Part shown: positions 7,872 through 11,868 of the stretch, piece by piece
Numbering within the stretch: position 1 is the first letter of the stretch
Layout of the letters: every line of letters begins with the position of its first letter
Source: Gracilaria caudata
Taxonomy: Eukaryota; Rhodophyta; Florideophyceae; Gracilariales; Gracilariaceae
NCBI GenBank assembly: GCA_030374735.1
Contig: JASCIV010000807.1
Coordinates: 1 to 11,868, forward strand
DNA length: 11,868 nucleotides
Direction of reading: 5' to 3'
Made by a program: the position numbers and the translations under genes
The notes under the pieces: model-generated
The model's database searches: none
Seen by the model: only the letters and a program-made list of their open reading frames with translations
What the model was told of the DNA's origin: nothing

Positions 7872-8360
7872 ATGAAAGTGATCACATCAGATATAATCTC
7901 TCTCTCTTGGGAGTATGTACGCCTAATTACGACGCAGCAAAGAGCGTTTTTGTTCAAAGAAACGCCTAAATCCCCTGAAGCCCCTAAAGCCCTTTTACTC
8001 GGAAGGTTTGTATCAGATATTGAAATCTGTCGACGAGATCGTTTTCGTCTTCCACTCGCGAACTGCTACCAATTCCGAGGAGAATACTACGGAGGTACAT
8101 ACTGCATCAGAATTTTGCATGCAAAGCATGCTGGATGTATGTGCAGCAATTGGCACAAATGCGCTGCTACCTTCGTAAAAGAAGGTAAAACTTCCGAAAT
8201 GACGCTTTCGCTTCCATTTACGATACTTGTTGTTCCTTTATGCTCCAGTAGACGTGCATCTGCGGTCAGCGATTGGAAACGAATTAAGCAGCTTTGCTCC
8301 AAAGAAAGCGTGCTTCAAAGCGTACGCACAGTAAAAAAAAATGCTACCTCCGCAGTCTAG
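7872..8360 (+). CDS. Possible small protein with a Cys/His cluster
   Basis: A 162-residue frame opens with a genuine ATG in DNA of balanced composition, where so long a frame is not expected often by chance. Residues 78-97 hold a dense set of potential metal ligands: C78, H83, H86, C89, C91, H95 and C97, in the sequence CMCSNWHKCAATF. The CxCSxxxKCxA portion is loosely reminiscent of FLYWCH-type zinc fingers found beside Mutator-like transposases, but the conserved Trp and the downstream His ligand are not apparent. No transposase catalytic region or terminal repeat is visible around it. It may equally be a chance frame or one exon of a broken gene. Confidence 0.25.
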   Translation: MKVITSDIISLSWEYVRLITTQQRAFLFKETPKSPEAPKALLLGRFVSDIEICRRDRFRLPLANCYQFRGEYYGGTYCIRILHAKHAGCMCSNWHKCAATFVKEGKTSEMTLSLPFTILVVPLCSSRRASAVSDWKRIKQLCSKESVLQSVRTVKKNATSAV

Positions 8361-8638
8361 AAAGAAGCTGCCTCAAATTCAGATCCAGTCACAGGAGCTT
8401 TCGTCGTGTACATGTACACTCTCTTCCTGCTGTCCTGTCATCTAGCCGACTCTGTCAAAATGATCGTGCCTTTGTAGTCGCCGGCGAGGTTGCAGTCCAC
8501 TCCAAGTAATCTCAATTTCCAGTGTTGACGGCAACTCGACTACCACTCCCCCACTCGAAGGAAGTCTTCCAAAATATCTGAAAACGGTTTCTCGCTTCGC
8601 ATCAAGAATCTTGATTCAAGATCCTACGGCCTCAGAGT
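8361..8638. other. Region left of the foldback repeat, no firm gene
   Basis: One plus frame (8464 to about 8755) is open and includes a plausible helical stretch (PKYLKTVSRFASRILIQDP) running into the left arm of the foldback. It has no start codon and no recognisable family. It could be an upstream exon or a relic of the gene on the right. Confidence 0.3.
8601..8622. repeat. Two overlapping 15-base near-palindromes
   Basis: ATCAAGAATCTTGAT (8601-8615) and ATCTTGATTCAAGAT (8608-8622) are each seven-base inverted repeats around one base, and they overlap by eight bases. They lie 17 bases before the foldback arm. Confidence 0.6.
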
Positions 8639-8845
8639 GGTGCTCTTCGGAAGTGCACAAGCTCTGCTCTACGGTACTGATGTACTGCTCCACGGTACTG
8701 CTCTACGATAGAGCTCTACGGTACTGCTCTACGATAGAGCTCTACGGTACTGCTCTACGATAGAGCTCTACGGTACTGCTCTACGATAGAGCTCTACGGT
8801 ACTGCTCTACGGTAGAGCAGAGCTTGTGCACCTCCGAAGAGCACC
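8639..8845. repeat. Foldback element: 34-bp inverted arms enclosing a 26-bp tandem array
   Basis: The arms at 8639-8672 and 8812-8845 are reverse complements at 33 of 34 positions; the outer part reads GGTGCTCTTCGG in the left arm. Between them, four exact copies of a 26-base unit (8694-8719, 8720-8745, 8746-8771, 8772-8797) and a partial fifth copy fill the loop, preceded by a degenerate copy (8673-8693). Each unit contains a small hairpin, GCTCTA-CGA-TAGAGC, and the 10-bp palindrome TAGAGCTCTA. The last partial copy turns into the right arm through GCTCTACGGTAGAGC. No target-site duplication is evident outside the arms. The right arm overlaps the open frame of the following gene. Confidence 0.9.
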
Positions 8846-9638
8846 TCTCTCGAATAATATTCCGAGTCTGGAGCAATGGACAGAGGATGTAACTAAGGAA
8901 TTCCAAAAGGTGTGCAATGGTCAGCAGCGTTTGTTTGAAGATCTACGAAACATGACCAGCAGCCTGAATGAATTACATTCTTTGTTGCGAAAGAATCATA
9001 GAAACAGGACGACTGCCGGTGTGGTTGGTTTTTGTCTAAATATAATCCCCATAGTTGTTGGCACTCTAACTGGAGTAGCCATTGCAGCAACAGAGATTAT
9101 GACCGGAATTGACGTTAAAACTGCTGTTCCAGCGGCAGAAACTGGTGTATCTGAGATGTTGTCGGTTGATTTAAGCACCTACAGAGCAATCGTTGTGCTC
9201 ACCAGCAACGAGTTTCTCAAAGCCCTCGACAAAGGAGCTCAGGAACGAGTAGAGTGTGCTGTACAGCACGGTGAGTTTAAGTCGCTTGCAAGTCTTAAAC
9301 AGCAGGTGAAAGTGATGATCGTGGAGCTCGAAGAAGAGAAGGAGATTCTCCCGGTATCTAGAAATGAGGAAACCGAACTGCGTCAGCGATTCAACGATTT
9401 GGCTGCGAAAAGCCGATCGAAAACTATATCGGCACACGATGCGATTTCAGAGCTACAGTATATCCTTCAGATCCGTTTCAAGAAAGATGTGAACCCGAAG
9501 GACGTGCAACAAGCGCTTGTTCAGCAGGTGAAGAAGAAAACTGGTCGTTTCAGTTTTGACGCATATCTGATGGCGTTTTCCGAGTTGAAGAAGCTATGTT
9601 TAGAAGAAGAAGAGCAGAAAGTTCCAGCTGAGCCTTAA
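8826..9638 (+). CDS. Unrecognised helical protein with a hydrophobic hairpin; 5' end unresolved
   Basis: The frame is open from 8790 to the TAA at 9638. It has no ATG until 8952 (A at -3), which would give 228 residues. Sequence before that ATG already looks coding and amphipathic (SLEQWTEDVTKEFQKVCNGQ), so a spliced upstream exon, or loss of the original start by the foldback repeat, is likely. The coordinates given begin at a GTG and mark the coding-like part, not a proven start. Counting from 8826: helical N-terminus (12-58), a Gly-rich hydrophobic hairpin (about 63-94: AGVVGFCLNIIPIVVGTLTG and on), then a Lys/Glu-rich helical region (115-265) ending EEEEQKVPAEP. Hydrophobic hairpins in helical bundles occur in membrane-inserting proteins, but I do not recognise a family. 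The same frame continues with few stops to 10148. Confidence 0.55.
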   Translation: MHLRRAPLSNNIPSLEQWTEDVTKEFQKVCNGQQRLFEDLRNMTSSLNELHSLLRKNHRNRTTAGVVGFCLNIIPIVVGTLTGVAIAATEIMTGIDVKTAVPAAETGVSEMLSVDLSTYRAIVVLTSNEFLKALDKGAQERVECAVQHGEFKSLASLKQQVKVMIVELEEEKEILPVSRNEETELRQRFNDLAAKSRSKTISAHDAISELQYILQIRFKKDVNPKDVQQALVQQVKKKTGRFSFDAYLMAFSELKKLCLEEEEQKVPAEP

Positions 9639-10144
9639 GAACGATTTCGGCATGCCGCACAACCAGCAAAACAACTACCCGCACTCATTGCCTATCTTGT
9701 CTTGGAAGAGCCGTTTCGAGAATCTGGGGCTGAAAACGGGATGGGCAGCAGATTGTCGTTCAAGCGAACGAGGGAAGAGTGGAATGAGGCTGAGGTGCGT
9801 GAGCTGTTGGAATGACATGCGGTAGATCACTCTATGATTGAGGAAGACGGGTTCATAGAAGTTGGAATGATTGCGCTCTTTTCTGAGAATGTCGACGTAC
9901 GCTTCGTTGCAGATGAGCCATCGGCGGAAGAACGTCATGTTGAACGGGAAAAGGGGAAGATAACCCCGTTATACGATTTGTACAGAACTTCTGTAATCAG
10001 CAGTACCAGGATCAACGTCGAGCTCGAGGGGCAGCAAAGAGGGCTAATGTTATCTCCGACGGAGATACAGTATACGTTGCGTACACAAATTCATTCCTAC
10101 ACTATGTATAGAGCCTCTCGAAACAGTAATGTTATCGCGGCGCG
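9639..10144. other. Region between two genes; plus frame largely open, possible decayed C-terminal extension
   Basis: In the frame of the preceding gene, the 170 codons from 9639 to the TAG at 10146-10148 contain only one internal stop (TGA at 9813-9815). The translation is acidic and plausible (for example LVLEEPFRESGAENG and MIEEDGFIEVGMIALFSE). The opposite strand, with the same codon boundaries, also has an 87-codon ATG-started frame (9938-9675). Only one can be real, and the sequence does not decide. Confidence 0.35.
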
Positions 10145-10534
10145 TTAGTCAAGCTCCTGGTTCGGATCGTGCGCAACCGTTTTCACGGCGTCGACGGAAA
10201 ACCGCTGCTTTCCTTCGACGTCTTCTACGACGCCCATCTGAAGCTTCGCCTCAGGGTGTCCAAACGCTGACCTGTGTCATCCGTTCCCCCTCGCTCTTGC
10301 GCACTTCATCAGCTGTTCCACGCACACGGGCACTTGTAGCACCATGCGCTTCTTCGGCTGCCACAGCACGACCGCTGTGGCCATGGCGATCAGAACCAGA
10401 GTTGCGACCATGAGCGGAATGAACAGCAGCTCGTTGATCTGCGTCCACTGTTCATCAACGTCTTGTCGGTAGTCACGAATACGCTTCAGGTGGCGGCGGC
10501 GCCCAAACCCCTCGAGCATGAGCATGACGATCAC
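10145..10534 (-). pseudogene. Second half of a broken two-helix membrane protein: second membrane segment and tail
   Basis: The frame opens at 10534 and reads VIVMLMLEGFGRRR, a basic cytosolic-type linker, then a clear membrane helix (LLFIPLMVATLVLIAMATAVVLW) followed by QPKKRM. It meets a TGA at 10279-10277. Past this TGA the same frame runs another 43 codons, with a typical soluble tail (KLQMGVVEDVEGKQRFSVDA), to a TAA at 10147-10145. It begins one frame off the end of the upstream open frame (10531-11160), precisely inside the first membrane helix. The basic residues flanking both helices fit a hairpin with the linker in the cytosol. I read it as the continuation of the upstream frame after a one-base shift; an error in the sequence is an equally good explanation. 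Confidence 0.45.
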
Positions 10535-11160
10535 GCCGTCGCGCTGACGACCCAGATCAAAAGAGTCGTAAGTGACACATTGTTCGAAGCTTCGTTCAAA
10601 AACGACGCTACACGATGCTCGAGCTCCGACAATCGCGAGAATGCGTTTATGCCGCGCACGTTGCGATACACTAACAGAGGTACCTCTCCTCTGCTGGCGA
10701 AGGCTTCCTCTCTACTGAACCGTGTTATCGACACCCAGCGCTCGCTCACGTAGAGGCACACATCGGAATCACCCGATCTGCAGAATAGCCGCGCAGACCC
10801 GTCATGCTCAACTCCATACGTCCTGTTCCTTGTGCAGGACTCGAAGTCGCAGGTGTAGTGAATCAGACTGCGGTTCGTTTCGAATATCTTCGTCAACACT
10901 GGCGTATCTCTTGTACTCGGCAACGTCCCGTCACCTAAGGGCTGGACGACGAGCTTGCTGTTGCGCTCATCCCACAGACATAACGAATCATGGGCCTCAG
11001 TTTTGGTCATGACACACACGTCTGAAACCTGAAAATGCTCAGCGAGGTCGTTCGTCACGCAGGTCTCCTCAGCAGCATCGGTCACATTGGCAAACGACGC
11101 GTTGACATAGTAGATAGATGAAAGCACTGGAGCCGCTTTCGCGGCCAACGGTGGCGGCAT
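10531..11160 (-). pseudogene. First part of the broken membrane protein: Cys-rich, N-glycosylated ectodomain
   Basis: From the ATG at 11160 the frame gives 209 residues. It carries five N-glycosylation sequons (Asn 20, 25, 96, 112 and 194) and seven cysteines (34, 49, 61, 104, 109, 127, 135), as expected of a domain folded in the secretory pathway. It ends in SLTTLLIWVVSATA, an unfinished membrane helix, at a TGA (10531-10533). One base back, the frame continues as VIVMLMLEGF, completing the helix. The ATG has a poor context (T at -3) and no signal peptide. In another frame just upstream, 11314-11161 encodes NALALALSLSTLGGSVAS, a good signal-peptide core, so a second frame break may separate signal and ectodomain. 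I do not recognise the family. Confidence 0.5.
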
Positions 11161-11713
11161 CGACGACGTACTCGGACGCGACCGAGCCCCCGAGTGTAGA
11201 GAGGGAAAGCGCGAGTGCGAGCGCGTTAGTGGCACGGCCGGAGACCAGGGCGAAACGTGCGCGATTTAGGCATGGTGGACAGCGGGACGCGCTCGCCGCG
11301 TTTGAGGCGGACATGAGCTGTGCGACTTATGAAGAGCTCCCATGCGGGCTCCAAAACGATAGAGACAAGGAGCTCAAGCACGATGAACTTGGGCAGGTTG
11401 AAGACGTTGACGGGTATCCGCACGAGGATCATTGCGAAAGGGGAAGATTGCCAATGCCAAGGTGCGCGTGACTACAAGGGTGAGGTGCAGTGCACGCCAT
11501 CATCATCATCATCTCGGCAGACGTTCTACAAAGGTAAACTAAGAGCGTGGAGTTGCAGCGGGAAACCCAAAGTCTTCCAAATTATCTGCCACAACCCGTG
11601 CAACAATGATTGCAATACAAGATCTACTTTTTTTATAAAATTCTACGCGATCACGTGTTGACATGTTCTTCACGTAAAACAGTTCACGACATGACGACAT
11701 CGTAAACGACGTG
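11161..11713. other. Upstream region of the broken membrane-protein gene
   Basis: Minus frames here include one from an ATG at 11432 (68 residues, with the hydrophobic stretch FIVLELLVSIVLEPAW) and one from 11314 with a signal-peptide-like core. Either could be the lost 5' end of the membrane-protein gene. A CAT repeat (11498-11513) and an AT-rich stretch with TTTTTATAAAAT (about 11629-11640) follow; the latter could serve as a TATA element for minus transcription. A plus frame of 113 codons (11320-11661) has no supporting features. Confidence 0.35.
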
Positions 11714-11751
11714 GAGGAGGATCAATTACCTTCGGTAAATTAATCCACCTC
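11714..11751. repeat. Imperfect hairpin with TTC loop
   Basis: The left arm at 11714-11730 and the right arm at 11734-11751 pair as GAGG-GGAT-AATT-ACC against its complement. There are two mismatches and one bulged base around the loop TTC, with perfect TTACC/GGTAA next to the loop. It lies in non-coding DNA 70 bases before the second hairpin. Confidence 0.6.
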
Positions 11752-11821
11752 AAGCAGGGGTGCAGTAAAATCGATTGGTATGAGTTATATCAACAACAGA
11801 GTGCAGATAACGGGGCACGAG
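11752..11821. other. Spacer between two hairpins, nothing recognised
   Basis: Seventy bases of mixed composition with no open frame of note and no repeat other than the adjoining hairpins. Confidence 0.3.
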
Positions 11822-11868
11822 ACAGCAAAACCGGGCCCGAGCCGAAGGCGAGGGTCCGAGTTTGCTGT
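11822..11868. repeat. Hairpin ending on the last base of the window
   Basis: Two 22-base arms around a GAA loop: ACAGCAAA (11822-11829) pairs with the terminal TTTGCTGT (11861-11868), and GCC-GAA-GGC forms the tip. Seventeen of 22 positions are complementary, with one further G-T wobble. It may extend beyond the window, so the true size is unknown. Confidence 0.6.

Noticed and set aside
7616..7969. 117-codon plus frame
   Set aside because: It begins with TTG, has an overlapping minus frame of equal quality, and no recognisable features.
8601..8622. Heat-shock element
   Set aside because: The spacing resembles GAAnnTTC, but the central half-site is TTG rather than TTC, so the consensus is not met.
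8694..8810. Possible CRISPR array
   Set aside because: The 26-bp units are directly contiguous with no unique spacers, and the setting is eukaryotic.
9675..9938. 87-codon minus frame with natural-looking composition
   Set aside because: Its codons are exactly in register with the plus frame of the preceding gene, which can create antisense open frames; neither strand can be preferred, so it is mentioned but not annotated as a gene.
10277..10279. TGA recoded as an amino acid (variant code or selenocysteine)
   Set aside because: SAS-6, the cyclophilin fragment and the four-helix protein all end naturally at TGA, and no selenocysteine-insertion structure was identified; decay or sequence error is simpler.

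Overview
The window is nuclear DNA of an unidentified eukaryote. It holds a GT-AG spliced Bax-inhibitor-1/Lifeguard-family gene, the remains of a spliced cyclophilin gene with a TACTAAC branch-point motif, and an intronless SAS-6 centriole gene. SAS-6 implies a lineage that builds centrioles or flagella, such as a flagellated protist or alga, an oomycete or a chytrid. I cannot name the organism. The introns seen are few and short (about 130 to 300 bases), and the clear genes all end in TGA or TAG, so there is no sign of a variant genetic code.

Layout. Positions 463-1213 (+) carry a cyclophilin-type prolyl isomerase gene with only the C-terminal third of the fold. Positions 1631-2179 (-) hold an unrecognised acidic protein with a polyproline C-terminus. 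A very GC-rich block follows, with a G-tract region at 2460-2514, SAS-6 at 2900-4201 (-), and a divergently transcribed four-helix membrane protein at 4525-5151 (+). A perfect 12-bp E2F-type palindrome lies between those two start codons. A repeat-bearing spacer leads to the two-exon BI-1/Lifeguard gene on the minus strand (5958-6909).

From about 6910 to the end the sequence is less GC-rich and looks like accessory or decaying DNA. It contains a weakly supported 162-codon frame with a Cys/His cluster. Next comes a 207-bp foldback structure (34-bp inverted arms around a 26-bp tandem array). Beside it, without an ATG of its own, is a protein with a hydrophobic hairpin. Then comes a minus-strand glycosylated two-helix membrane protein whose frame is broken. 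Two hairpins lie near the right edge, one ending on the last base.

Functional links are limited. SAS-6 and the four-helix protein share a promoter region that suggests cell-cycle control. BI-1/Lifeguard is an independent ER/Golgi-type calcium and stress channel gene. The best candidates for something undescribed are the foldback minisatellite with its neighbouring hydrophobic-hairpin gene, and the truncated cyclophilin that still reads through from start to stop. No complete new system can be demonstrated from this sequence alone.
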